From assembly GCF_905397375.1 (NCBI RefSeq), contig NZ_CAJPVG010000006.1, forward strand, positions 62,001 to 126,000: a stretch of DNA of 64,000 nt, read 5' to 3'. This DNA comes from Ralstonia mannitolilytica (GTDB lineage: Bacteria > Pseudomonadota > Gammaproteobacteria > Burkholderiales > Burkholderiaceae). Every line of letters starts with the position of its first letter. Within the stretch, counting starts at the first letter, position 1. The translations under genes were made by a program, and so were the position numbers. Below, piece after piece: positions 15,578 to 25,980 of the stretch. The notes under the pieces were generated by a model. It was given only the letters and a program-made list of their open reading frames with translations, did not search any database and was not told the origin of the DNA.

Positions 15578-16545
15578 TGCGATTCCAGTGAGGTTTGGAC
15601 CAGGCGCGCGACCTGGTCGACGTAATCGGGGGCAAGGCAATCCACCACGTGCCGCTCCGGTGTGCTGCGCAGCCACGTGATCTGGCGCTTGCAGAGCTGG
15701 CGCGTGGCGGCAATGCCCTGTTCGCGCAGGCCGGTCATGTCGATCTCGCCGTCGAGATACGCCCATGCCTGGCGATAACCCACGCAGCGGATGGACGGCA
15801 GTGCGGGCGACAGGTCGCCGCGTTTGCGCAGAGCCTCGACCTCGTCGAGCAGACCGGCCGCCAGCATCGCGTCGAAGCGTTGCGCGATGCGCGCATGCAG
15901 CACGAGGCGGTCTGACGGCTCCAGCGCAATCGTCAGGTACGGCGCCACGGCATCGTGCTGCCGGAATGCGTTCGCGCCCACTTCACGCGCGAGCAACGCA
16001 GACATCGGTCGGCCGGTCAGCCGGTACAGCTCAAGCGCGCGCTGGATGCGCTGCGCGTCGGTCGCGTGCAGCCGCGCGGCGGTGATCGGGTCGACCAACG
16101 CCAGCTTGGCATGCAATGCCGGCCAGCCTTGGCGTGCGGCTTCGGCGTCGATCTCCGCGCGGATCGCCGGATCGGCGCCGGGCAAATCCGAGAGGCCCTG
16201 CGTGAGCGCCTTGTAGTACAGCATCGTGCCGCCAACGATCAGCGGCAGCCGGCCGCGCGCGCGGATGGCGTCGATCAGGACGTTCGCATCGTTGGCAAAC
16301 TGCGCGGCCGAATAGGCATCGCGCGGATCGATGATGTCGATCAGGTGATGTGGCGCGACGGCCTGTTCTTCGGCGCTGGGCTTGGCGGTGCCGATGTCCA
16401 TGCCGCGATACACCAGCGCCGAATCCATGCTGATGATCTCGACCGGCCAGCGTTCGGCCAGCTTCAGCGCGGCGGCGGTCTTGCCCGACGCCGTCGGGCC
16501 CAGCAGGCAGACGGCGCGTGGCGCGGTTGCAGATGAGGCGGTCAT
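15574..16545 (-). CDS. miaA: tRNA dimethylallyltransferase (MiaA)
   Basis: Transfers the dimethylallyl group to A37 of tRNAs reading codons that start with U. The 323-residue protein has the P-loop GPTASGKT (16-23), the DSALVYRGMDIGTAKPS block near residue 45, and the Arg/Lys-rich insertion ending in RQLCKRQITWLR near residue 290. It starts 7 bp after the mutL stop and is coupled to the GNAT gene by a 4-bp overlap. The mutL-miaA pairing is widespread in proteobacteria. Confidence 0.97.
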   Translation of the reverse strand: MTASSATAPRAVCLLGPTASGKTAAALKLAERWPVEIISMDSALVYRGMDIGTAKPSAEEQAVAPHHLIDIIDPRDAYSAAQFANDANVLIDAIRARGRLPLIVGGTMLYYKALTQGLSDLPGADPAIRAEIDAEAARQGWPALHAKLALVDPITAARLHATDAQRIQRALELYRLTGRPMSALLAREVGANAFRQHDAVAPYLTIALEPSDRLVLHARIAQRFDAMLAAGLLDEVEALRKRGDLSPALPSIRCVGYRQAWAYLDGEIDMTGLREQGIAATRQLCKRQITWLRSTPERHVVDCLAPDYVDQVARLVQTSLESQ

Positions 16546-16552
16546 CGCGAGC

Positions 16553-18451
<1,899 letters not shown>

Positions 18452-18564
18452 CGCGGCATTATAAATGTCACGCCCTGTCCGTCGCAGCGCCGCAAGCCCT
18501 GCCAGGGATAAGGGGAAATCGAAGTCACATCCGGTATCATTTCCCGCTCGCTTAGGGGGATGGT

Positions 18565-19221
18565 TTGGATATCGTGATGCAACTGGTCGACATCGTGCTG
18601 CATGTCGACAAATCGCTGGGCCTGCTGATTCAGCAATATGGCGCGTGGGTCTACGTGCTGCTGTTCGCCATTGTGTTTGCCGAAACCGGCCTGGTGGTGT
18701 TGCCCTTCCTGCCAGGCGACACGCTGCTCTTCATTGCCGGCGCCATGTGCGCGACCGGCCAGATGGACGCGTGGCTGCTCATCGTGCTCCTCGTGATTGC
18801 CGCCACGACAGGCAATACCGTCAACTATTTCATCGGCTCCTGGATCGGCCCCAAGGTGTTCGACGGTCACATCCGCTTTCTCGATCACCAGGCGCTGATG
18901 AAGACGCACGGTTTCTACGAGCGCCACGGCGGCAAGACGCTCGTGATGGCGCGCTTCATCCCGGTGGTGCGGACGTTTGCTCCGTTCGTCGCCGGCGTGT
19001 CGAAGATGACGTTTGCGAAGTTCCAGCTCTTCAACATGATCGGCGCCGTGCTGTGGGTGGCGATCCTGGTGCTGTCGGGCGAAGCGTTCGGCAACGTTCC
19101 GGTGATCCGCGATCACCTGAACACGATCGTGCTGATCGGCCTGGGCGCGGCGATCGTGCCGCTGGCGCTGGGCGGGGTGTGGAAGCTCCTCAAGCGCCGC
19201 CGTGCCGCGGCGCCGAAGTGA
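18565..19221 (+). CDS. DedA family inner-membrane protein
   Basis: A 218-residue polytopic membrane protein of the DedA/SNARE-associated family, whose members support membrane homeostasis and lipid-carrier (undecaprenyl phosphate or phospholipid) flipping. Hallmarks are FLPGDTLLFIAG near residue 50 and RFIPVVRTFAPFVAG near residue 130, with the conserved Arg. TTG 18565 is taken as start because AGGGGGA lies 4-5 bp before it; ATG 18577 is the alternative. It stands between divergent mutL and the convergent SirB1-type gene. Confidence 0.9.
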   Translation: MDIVMQLVDIVLHVDKSLGLLIQQYGAWVYVLLFAIVFAETGLVVLPFLPGDTLLFIAGAMCATGQMDAWLLIVLLVIAATTGNTVNYFIGSWIGPKVFDGHIRFLDHQALMKTHGFYERHGGKTLVMARFIPVVRTFAPFVAGVSKMTFAKFQLFNMIGAVLWVAILVLSGEAFGNVPVIRDHLNTIVLIGLGAAIVPLALGGVWKLLKRRRAAAPK

Positions 19222-19224
19222 GCG

Positions 19225-20070
19225 TCAGTTCAGGTTCTTGCTCATGGCGCGCAGCGTCGGCATGCGCTCCTGGAGCTTGGCGGCGTCGGCCGCATCGGGC
19301 CGCGCATCGACATAGGCTTCCAGGTCGGCCAAGGCCGGCCGGAAGCATTCCAAGTTGGCGTAGGCGAGCCCCCGGTCACGCACTTCCTCAATGGAATCCG
19401 GCAGCAGGATCACCAGCCGTTGCTGCACCGCCAGCAGTCGCTGCCAGCGCGACTCCTGCAGGTAGATCGCCTTCAGGTTGCGCAGCATGCGCGCGATGAT
19501 CTCGCGGTGCGTCGCCACCTGCAGGAATACCCCGAGCGGCACCGTGTTCGGGTCTTCGATGCCTTCCTTTTCCAGGTACGGGTCGAGCATGTCCTGCAGC
19601 TCTTCCTTCGACAGCGTCTGCCCAGTGAGCGGATCGATCACGACTTCACCGGCCGGAATGCTCATGCGCACCAGGAAGTGGTTCGGGAACGACACCCCCT
19701 TGAGCGGCAGCCCGATCTGCTGGCCGATCTCCATCAGCAGCACCGCCAGCGAGATCGGAATGCCGCGCCGGGTTTGCAGCACCGCGTTCAGATACGAGTT
19801 CTCGGGGTCGTAGTAATCGTTTGCATTGGGCCCGAAGCCCAGCTCGCGATAGAAGAACTGATTGAGCAGGCGCAGGCGCTGGATGGCCGGCGTGCCGTCG
19901 GCGATGCGGTTCTTGATGCGCGCGACGAGCACGTCGATGGCGGCGAGCTCGGCCTGCAGGTCCAGGTCGGGATACGCGTCCTGTGCGATGGACAGCGCCG
20001 TTTCGGTGAGGGGGATGCTGTCGTCGTCCGCGACCAGGGCCGAAAAATAATCGAGGACTTTCGTGGTCAT
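19225..20070 (-). CDS. SirB1 family protein (transglutaminase-like plus TPR region)
   Basis: A 281-residue cytoplasmic protein. The central part matches the SirB1/transglutaminase-like fold (NYYDPENSYLNAVLQ is recognisable as NDYYDPENSYLN, then RRGIPISLAVL near residue 100), and the C-terminus is TPR-like (LECFRPALADLEAY). The biochemical role of SirB1 proteins is not settled. ATG 20070 overlaps the murJ stop by one base (TGATG), so it is translationally coupled to murJ. Confidence 0.88.
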   Translation of the reverse strand: MTTKVLDYFSALVADDDSIPLTETALSIAQDAYPDLDLQAELAAIDVLVARIKNRIADGTPAIQRLRLLNQFFYRELGFGPNANDYYDPENSYLNAVLQTRRGIPISLAVLLMEIGQQIGLPLKGVSFPNHFLVRMSIPAGEVVIDPLTGQTLSKEELQDMLDPYLEKEGIEDPNTVPLGVFLQVATHREIIARMLRNLKAIYLQESRWQRLLAVQQRLVILLPDSIEEVRDRGLAYANLECFRPALADLEAYVDARPDAADAAKLQERMPTLRAMSKNLN

Positions 20071-21623
20071 CAGATGGCCTTTTTGCGGAACGTGGAGAAC
20101 TTCAACCCGGTCAGCCACAGTGTACCGAAATACACCGCCGCGCACAGGACCAGGCAAGCGCTCAACAGCGCAATGCGCACCAGGGGCTTGGCACCGAGCG
20201 CCACCCAGTCGAAATTGTGCGCGAGCCACAGCAGCAGCGCCCAGAGCAGCAGCACGGCCGACGTCACCTGTGCGAGAAACAGCCTCCAGCCCGGCAGCGG
20301 GTGGTAATAGCCGCGGCGGCGCAATCCGAAGAACAGCAGCGCCGCATTGATGGTCGCGCCAAAGCTGATCGACAGCGCCAGTCCCGCGTGCCCGAACACC
20401 GGCACGAAGAAGTAGTTGGAGAGCTGCGTGGCTGCCAGCACCACCAGCGCGATCTTCACCGGCGTGCGGATGTCCTGCCGCGCATAAAAGCCCGGCGCCA
20501 GGATCTTGATGACGATCAGCCCGATCAGCCCCACGCCGTACGACACCAGCGCCTGGCGTGTCATCTCGACGTCGATGCCCGTGAACTTGCCGTAGTGGAA
20601 CAGCGTGGCCGTGAGCGGCGCACCGAAAACGAACAGCCCTACGGCCGACGGCACCGCCAGCAGCACCGTCAGGCGCAGGCCCCAGTCGAGCAGCGACGAG
20701 TATTCCTCACGGTTGTCGTCCGCGCTGGCCTTCGAGAGGCTCGGCAGCAGGATCGTCCCGAGCGCCACGCCCAGCAGCGCGGTCGGGAATTCCATCAAGC
20801 GGTCCGCATAATTCAGCCACGACACGCTGCCGGTCGGCAGGCGCGACGCAATGTTCGTATTGATGATCAGGCTGATCTGTGCCACCGATACCGACAGCGT
20901 GGCCGGCAGCATCTGCTTGAGCACGCGCCGCACGCCCGGGTGGTGCCACGCCGCACGCACGTTGAACGACACGCGCGGCAGCATCCCGACCTTGCGCAGC
21001 GACGGAACCTGGATGGCCAGTTGCAGGATGCCGCCCACCATCACCGCGTAGGCCTGCGCGTAGATGGGCGTCTCGAGATGCGGCGCGACGAACACCGCCG
21101 CCACGATGAACGATAGATTGAGCAGCACCGGCGTGAACGCAGGCACCGCAAACTGCCGCCACGTATTCAGGATGCCTGAGGCCAGGGCCACCAGCGACAC
21201 CAGCCCAATGTACGGGAACATCACCCGCGTCATGAAGACGGCGGAGATGTACGCCTGGCTCTCGTGCTCCTTGAAGCCGGTCGCCACGGCCGTGACGATC
21301 AAGGGCGCGCCGATCACACCCAGCGCCGAGACGATCACCAGGAACCACGTCATCACCGTAGCGACGGAATCGACCAGTGCGCGGGTCTCGGCTTCGCCCT
21401 GGCGGTTCTTGAACTCGCCCAGGATCGGCACGAACGCCTGCGAGAACGCCCCCTCGGCCGAGAGCCGGCGCAGCAGGTTCGGGATGCGGAAGGCCACGTT
21501 GAAAGCGTCGGTGTAGACCGAGGCGCCGAAGGCGCGGGCGATCAGCGTTTCGCGGATGAGCCCCGTGATGCGCGAGAGCATCGTCAGGCCGCTGATCGTG
21601 GCGAGGGTTTTGAGCAGATTCAA
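20070..21623 (-). CDS. murJ: Lipid II flippase MurJ (MviN)
   Basis: Flips lipid II across the inner membrane for peptidoglycan synthesis. About 14 hydrophobic segments are visible. The N-terminus NLLKTLATISGLTMLSRITG and RRLSAEGAFSQAFVP are diagnostic of MurJ. TTG 21623 gives the classical N-terminus (517 residues). An ATG at 21674 is also in frame and would add 17 residues; no clear ribosome site separates the two. It is coupled to the SirB1-type gene downstream and is divergent from rpsT. Confidence 0.94.
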   Translation of the reverse strand: MNLLKTLATISGLTMLSRITGLIRETLIARAFGASVYTDAFNVAFRIPNLLRRLSAEGAFSQAFVPILGEFKNRQGEAETRALVDSVATVMTWFLVIVSALGVIGAPLIVTAVATGFKEHESQAYISAVFMTRVMFPYIGLVSLVALASGILNTWRQFAVPAFTPVLLNLSFIVAAVFVAPHLETPIYAQAYAVMVGGILQLAIQVPSLRKVGMLPRVSFNVRAAWHHPGVRRVLKQMLPATLSVSVAQISLIINTNIASRLPTGSVSWLNYADRLMEFPTALLGVALGTILLPSLSKASADDNREEYSSLLDWGLRLTVLLAVPSAVGLFVFGAPLTATLFHYGKFTGIDVEMTRQALVSYGVGLIGLIVIKILAPGFYARQDIRTPVKIALVVLAATQLSNYFFVPVFGHAGLALSISFGATINAALLFFGLRRRGYYHPLPGWRLFLAQVTSAVLLLWALLLWLAHNFDWVALGAKPLVRIALLSACLVLCAAVYFGTLWLTGLKFSTFRKKAI

Positions 21624-21800
21624 GATGAATGCGTGGTTGGGCGCAGGGCGATCACGATGGCGGTCTGACTGCATGCGGGTGCCACGGTTCGCGGCGGGCG
21701 CTGCGCATTGCGGCCGTATTATAGGGATGGCCCCGCCACATGCCTAAAAGTGAAGCAAGCGTCGCGGAGCAGTCGTGTCGGGGCGATTTCGCAACACGGT

Positions 21801-21830
21801 TTGCATCCGCCTGAGGAATCTGCGTATAAT
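21801..21830 (+). promoter_or_regulatory. rpsT: Sigma-70-type promoter of rpsT
   Basis: TTGCAT (21801-21806) and a perfect TATAAT (21825-21830) are separated by 18 bp. They lie 82 bp before the rpsT start codon. Confidence 0.75.
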
Positions 21831-21911
21831 TGCCGTTTCTCACGCATTCGCGCGCTTCGGCCTTCCGTGTCTCCCGGGGCGCTTGCAACAGTTTTCTTCA
21901 GGAAATTTTCC

Positions 21912-22178
21912 ATGGCAAACACCGCACAAGCACGCAAGCGCGCACGCCAGGCCGTCGTTCTGAACGCCCACAACTCGGCTCTGCGTTCGCGTCTGCGCAC
22001 CGCGATCAAGGGCGTTCGCAAGGCCATCGCCGGTGGCGATAAGGCTGCGGCAGCCGCTGCATTCAAGACGGCGCAAAGCACCATCGACAGCATCGCCGAC
22101 AAGAAGATCGTCCACAAGAACAAGGCTGCACGCGCGAAGTCGCGTCTGTCCGCTGCCATCAAGGCAATGGCTGCCTGA
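21912..22178 (+). CDS. rpsT: 30S ribosomal protein S20
   Basis: Primary 16S rRNA-binding protein of the 30S subunit. The 88-residue, Lys/Arg/Ala-rich helical protein has MANTAQARKRARQ at the N-terminus and HKNKAARAKSRL near the end, as in S20. ATG 21912 has GGAAA 8 bp before it. It stands alone with its own promoter and terminator, as usual for rpsT, and is divergent from murJ. Confidence 0.98.
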   Translation: MANTAQARKRARQAVVLNAHNSALRSRLRTAIKGVRKAIAGGDKAAAAAAFKTAQSTIDSIADKKIVHKNKAARAKSRLSAAIKAMAA

Positions 22179-22241
22179 TTTCGGTGGTGCCGGCTCTGCC
22201 GGCACGGCGTGGCGGTCGACGTCACGCACCGACGATAAAAA

Positions 22242-22266
22242 AGCCTGTCCGAGGACAGGCTTTTTG
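22242..22266 (+). terminator. rpsT: rpsT terminator
   Basis: AGCCTGTCC pairs with GGACAGGCT around a very short GA centre and is followed by five T residues; AAAAAA precedes the stem. It lies 64 bp after the rpsT stop, and the A-run means it may also stop leftward transcription. Confidence 0.9.
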
Positions 22267-22321
22267 CTTTTGTGCGCCGGTGTTCTTCGGCGCTGGAAGC
22301 GCGGGCCCCAGGCCCTGCGCG

Positions 22322-22648
22322 CTAGCCTTTCGGGGCAGGGGCCCCTGCGTCGGGCAGGATGCAGGCTTCCACGAGCTGGAGATTGTTGTCGTGCGCGAAG
22401 TTCAGCACGAAATCCAGCGCTTTGGGTTCAATCTCGCGCAGCCGCTCGTCGACGAAGACGCTCTTGACGCCTCCGGACATGACGGGGCGCACGTAAGGGG
22501 AATAGGTAAAGCGTGGGTCTCCGGTATCGCCGGGGGGGCGAAACTGCGCCATCACACCGCACAGCCGGTCGGCCCAGTCGCTCGGGCGGAAGGTCTTTCC
22601 GTCACGGGTGACGCCCTGGATGAAGAATTGGCGGGGGTTGGCTGCCAT
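22322..22648 (-). CDS. DUF3579 domain-containing protein
   Basis: A 108-residue cytoplasmic protein that I match to the DUF3579 family, which is typical of Burkholderiales. The N-terminus runs FFIQGVTRDGKTFRPSDWADRL, and the centre contains SPYVRPVMSGGVKSVFVDE. No function is established. It is divergent from argF across a 368-bp gap and convergent with rpsT across its terminator. The argF neighbourhood is conserved in related genomes, but a role in arginine synthesis is unproven. Confidence 0.8.
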   Translation of the reverse strand: MAANPRQFFIQGVTRDGKTFRPSDWADRLCGVMAQFRPPGDTGDPRFTYSPYVRPVMSGGVKSVFVDERLREIEPKALDFVLNFAHDNNLQLVEACILPDAGAPAPKG

Positions 22649-23016
22649 GGACTGCGTGGGGCTGTGGAGATTTGCAAACGACTTCGACCGCGCGTGTGCC
22701 GCAACGTTCGAACGGGTGCACTTGTGGTGCGGATGATGCGCTTGCCCGGTTGCCGCTTGATGAACATGCAGGCCCGTTCTATTGCGCGGGATTGCAGCGG
22801 AGCAGGACTTCCGGGGTAGCCAGTATTATATCTTATATAAGACTTTCATCGGCCTTTCACCGGCGCACGCGCGAGGCGCGCGGCTGTCCGGCATGAAGCT
22901 CGCCAAACGGGCAGTGATCCCGTATGATGGACCGAATCTTCACCAAGACAAGGCGGCTAGGGCGGTGTGCCAGGAAGGTTTCCGGTGCGCCATCTGCGGG
23001 CCGCCTTCGTTGTTTT
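22649..23016. other. Divergent intergenic region between DUF3579 gene and argF
   Basis: 368 bp without a supported gene. It holds an AT-rich patch unlike the surrounding GC-rich DNA at 22824-22841, including the 10-bp palindrome CTTATATAAG (22832-22841) and a minus-strand TATAAT (22830-22825). A plus-strand TATGAT (22923-22928) lies 89 bp before argF, with no clear -35. These are candidate promoters for both flanking genes. Confidence 0.45.
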
Positions 23017-23943
23017 ATGAACCCACCAAGCTCGATCAAGCACTACCTGCAGTTCAAGGACTTTTCGCTGGAAGAGTACGAGTACCTGCTGGACCGTTCC
23101 GCGATCCTCAAGGCCAAGTTCAAGAACTACGAGACGTGGCACCCGCTGCACGACCGCACGCTGGCCATGATCTTCGAGAAGAATTCCACGCGTACGCGCC
23201 TGTCGTTCGAAGCGGGCATTCACCAGCTCGGCGGCCACGCGGTCTTCCTCAACACGCGCGACTCTCAACTGGGGCGCGGCGAGCCGATCGAAGACGCGGC
23301 GCAGGTCATCTCGCGCATGACCGACATCATCATGATCCGCACCTTCGGGCAGGAGATCATCGAACGCTTTGCCGCGCATTCGCGCGTGCCGGTCATCAAC
23401 GGGCTGACCAACGAATACCACCCGTGCCAGGTGCTGGCCGACATCTTCACCTTCATCGAGCACCGCGGCCCCATCAAGGGCAAGACGGTCACCTGGGTGG
23501 GTGATGCCAACAACATGGCGTACACGTGGATCCAGGCGGCTGAGATCCTCGGCTTCCGGTTCCACTTTTCCGCGCCGAAGGGCTATCAGCTTGACCCGGC
23601 CATGGTGGCGGATTCCAGCCTGCCGTTCGTGCATGTGTTCGAAAACCCGCTCGAGGCCTGCGAGGGCGCCCATCTCGTGACCACCGACGTGTGGACCAGC
23701 ATGGGCTACGAAGCCGAGAACGAAGCGCGCAAGAAGGCCTTTGGCGACTGGATGGTGACCGAGGCGATGATGCAGCGTGCGCAGCCGGATGCGCTGTTCA
23801 TGCACTGCCTGCCTGCGCACCGCGGCGAGGAAGTCGAAGCGGCGGTCATCGACGGCAAGCAGAGCGTCGTGTGGGACGAGGCGGAAAACCGTCTGCACGT
23901 GCAGAAGGCGCTGATGGAATACCTGCTCTGCGGCCGGTACTGA
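23017..23943 (+). CDS. argF: Ornithine carbamoyltransferase
   Basis: Makes citrulline from ornithine and carbamoyl phosphate in arginine synthesis. The 308-residue protein has the carbamoyl-phosphate loop STRTRLSFE near residue 49, HPCQVLAD near residue 130, and the ornithine/catalytic HCLPAHRG near residue 264. ATG 23017 is chosen over upstream in-frame codons because the extension is Arg-rich and outside the family length. It converges with argG across a shared terminator, putting two consecutive pathway steps side by side. Confidence 0.97.
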   Translation: MNPPSSIKHYLQFKDFSLEEYEYLLDRSAILKAKFKNYETWHPLHDRTLAMIFEKNSTRTRLSFEAGIHQLGGHAVFLNTRDSQLGRGEPIEDAAQVISRMTDIIMIRTFGQEIIERFAAHSRVPVINGLTNEYHPCQVLADIFTFIEHRGPIKGKTVTWVGDANNMAYTWIQAAEILGFRFHFSAPKGYQLDPAMVADSSLPFVHVFENPLEACEGAHLVTTDVWTSMGYEAENEARKKAFGDWMVTEAMMQRAQPDALFMHCLPAHRGEEVEAAVIDGKQSVVWDEAENRLHVQKALMEYLLCGRY

Positions 23944-23971
23944 AAGCTGCCTGCAGCCGAGGCCATGAAAA

Positions 23972-24005
23972 AAGGCCGCTCCGATGCACTTCGGAGCGGC
24001 CTTTT
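23972..24005. terminator. Bidirectional terminator between argF and argG
   Basis: A 13-bp stem: AAGGCCGCTCCGA (23972-23984) with TCGGAGCGGCCTT (23991-24003). It is flanked by AAAAAA on the left and TTTT on the right, so it can end both convergent arginine genes. Confidence 0.93.
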
Positions 24006-24024
24006 GCTTTGAGGCGACGGTCGG

Positions 24025-25362
24025 TTACTTCTTGTCGCCGCCAAGCTGCGGCAGTGCGTTGCTGGTGCCGAGCGACAGCAGGCCGGCCTTCGCGTAGATG
24101 GCCAGCTTGTCGCGCGTGTCCATCAGGTCGAGGTTGCGCATGGTCAGCTGGCCGATACGGTCAGCCGGGCTGAACGGCGCGTCTTCCACCTTCTCCATCG
24201 ACAGACGCTCCGGCGCGTAGGTCAGGTTGGGCGACTCGGTGTTCAGGATCGAGTAGTCGTTGCCGCGACGCAGTTCCAGCGTGACGGTGCCGGTCACGGC
24301 GCGGGCCACCCAGCGCTGGGCGGTTTCGCGCAGCATGATCGCTTGCGGGTCGAACCAGCGGCCCTGGTACAGCAGACGGCCCAGGCGCAGGCCGTTGATG
24401 CGGTACTGCTCGATGGTGTCTTCGTTGTGGATGCCGGTCACCAGGCGCTCGTAGGCGATGTGCAGCAGCGCCATGCCCGGGGCTTCGTAGATGCCGCGGC
24501 TCTTGGCTTCGATGATGCGGTTCTCGATCTGGTCGCTCATGCCCAGGCCGTGACGGCCGCCGATGCGGTTCAGCTCGAGGAACATCTCCACCGGGTCGGC
24601 AATCTCGCGGCCGTTGACGGCGACCGGACGGCCTTCGTCGAACGTGACCGACACTTCTTCGGCCTTGACCTCGACTTCCGGCTTCCAGAACGCCACGCCC
24701 ATGATCGGGTTGACGATGCGGATGCCGCTGTTCAGGTGCTCCAGATCCTTGGCCTCGTGCGTGGCGCCCAGCATGTTGCTGTCCGTCGAGTAGGCCTTTT
24801 CGGCGCTCATCTTGTAGCCGAAACCTTCCTTCGTCATGAAGGCCGACATTTCGGCGCGGCCGCCCAACTCGTCGATGAAGGCCTGGTCTAGCCACGGCTT
24901 GTAGATCTTCAGCGCCGGGTTCGTCAGCAGGCCGTAGCGGTAGAAGCGCTCGATGTCGTTGCCCTTGAAGGTCGAGCCGTCGCCCCAGATGTTGACGTCG
25001 TCTTCCTTCATGGCCGCGACGAGCATGGTGCCGGTCACGGCGCGGCCCAGCGGCGTGGTGTTGAAGTACGTGATGCCGCCAGTGCTGATGTGGAACGCGC
25101 CGGACTGGATAGCGGCAATCCCTTCATTGGCCAGTTGCGGGCGGCAGTCGATCAGGCGGGCCTTCTCTGCACCGTACTCCATCGCCTTGCGCGGGATGGC
25201 ATCGTAGTCTTCCTCGTCGGGCTGGCCGAGATTGGCGGTGTAGGCATAGGGCAGCGCGCCCTTGTTCTTCATCCAGCGCAGCGCTGCGCTGGTATCGAGA
25301 CCGCCCGAGAAGGCAATGCCGACCTTCTGGCCGACGGGAACGTGTTGCAGGATGGTTTCCAT
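24025..25362 (-). CDS. argG: Argininosuccinate synthase
   Basis: Joins citrulline and aspartate with ATP to give argininosuccinate. The 445-residue protein has the PP-loop AFSGGLDTSAAL near residue 17. It belongs to the longer ArgG subtype (as in E. coli, about 447 residues). ATG 25362 has AAGAGAAAG 4 bp upstream as ribosome site; a TTG 15 bp further up is in frame but less likely. The stop is 81 bp from argF's stop, convergent, with the terminator between. Confidence 0.97.
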   Translation of the reverse strand: METILQHVPVGQKVGIAFSGGLDTSAALRWMKNKGALPYAYTANLGQPDEEDYDAIPRKAMEYGAEKARLIDCRPQLANEGIAAIQSGAFHISTGGITYFNTTPLGRAVTGTMLVAAMKEDDVNIWGDGSTFKGNDIERFYRYGLLTNPALKIYKPWLDQAFIDELGGRAEMSAFMTKEGFGYKMSAEKAYSTDSNMLGATHEAKDLEHLNSGIRIVNPIMGVAFWKPEVEVKAEEVSVTFDEGRPVAVNGREIADPVEMFLELNRIGGRHGLGMSDQIENRIIEAKSRGIYEAPGMALLHIAYERLVTGIHNEDTIEQYRINGLRLGRLLYQGRWFDPQAIMLRETAQRWVARAVTGTVTLELRRGNDYSILNTESPNLTYAPERLSMEKVEDAPFSPADRIGQLTMRNLDLMDTRDKLAIYAKAGLLSLGTSNALPQLGGDKK

Positions 25363-25394
25363 AATCTTTCTCTTCAAATAGCCGTTCAGGATTC

Positions 25395-25515
25395 AAACCG
25401 GCTCACGATCCGTAGCGAGCGCTTCGAGGTTGGTTCGAGAAGCGCAGCCGTACACGGGTACAGCGAGCATCGCAGGGCCAAGATCGGAGTGCGCAGTAGG
25501 ATCGCGAGCCGGTTT
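25395..25515. repeat. Structured palindromic element between argG and ppnP
   Basis: Outer arms AAACCGGCTCACGATCC (25395-25411) and GGATCGCGAGCCGGTTT (25499-25515) match at 16 of 17 positions and enclose about 87 bp. The interior carries GCCGTAC-ACGG-GTACAGC (25447-25464), related to the hairpin at 904-921. The right arm starts at the ppnP stop codon. It may act as a leftward terminator or a dispersed intergenic repeat. Confidence 0.55.
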
Positions 25516-25832
25516 CAGGCGTAGTGGCAGATGTAGTGGTAGGCCTCGGTCACTCGAATGTCGAACTTCGAGTTGGCCGGAACCTGGAAGCTTTCGCCTG
25601 CGCCGGACGTCTTCCATTCATCGGTGCCGTCGAGCTTGTATTCGCACGAACCGCCCACGCATTCCATGATCTCGGCGGCGGCCGTGCTGAAGGTCAGCGT
25701 GGCCGGCAGCACCACGCCCACGGACTTCCTGGTGCCGTCGGGCAGGGTAAAGCTGTGGCTGACGCACTTTCCGTCAAAGTACACATTGGCCTTGGTGGTC
25801 AGGCGGACGCCGTCAAAGGTTTCGGTGGTCAT
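25515..25832 (-). CDS. ppnP: Pyrimidine/purine nucleoside phosphorylase (PpnP, DUF1255)
   Basis: Small cupin-type enzyme that phosphorolyses several nucleosides to base and ribose 1-phosphate. The 105-residue protein has the family features NVYFDGKCVSHSF near residue 16, the GVVLPATLTFSTAAAEIMECVGG segment, and FQVPANSKFDI near residue 84. Length and ends fit PpnP exactly. It is preceded leftward by murB at a 148-bp gap and followed by the structured palindrome before argG. Confidence 0.92.
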   Translation of the reverse strand: MTTETFDGVRLTTKANVYFDGKCVSHSFTLPDGTRKSVGVVLPATLTFSTAAAEIMECVGGSCEYKLDGTDEWKTSGAGESFQVPANSKFDIRVTEAYHYICHYA

Positions 25833-25980
25833 GAAATGGAACGCGAAAAGGGAGGTCGTGGGGTCAAACCAGCCATTTTAGGCCATTGGATCGACCGCGG
25901 GTACGTCAGGCGGAGGCTGCCCGAATCCAGGCACGGGGCATGTGGCGCAAGATGCCCAGCGCGTCCATCCGGTCGCCTGT

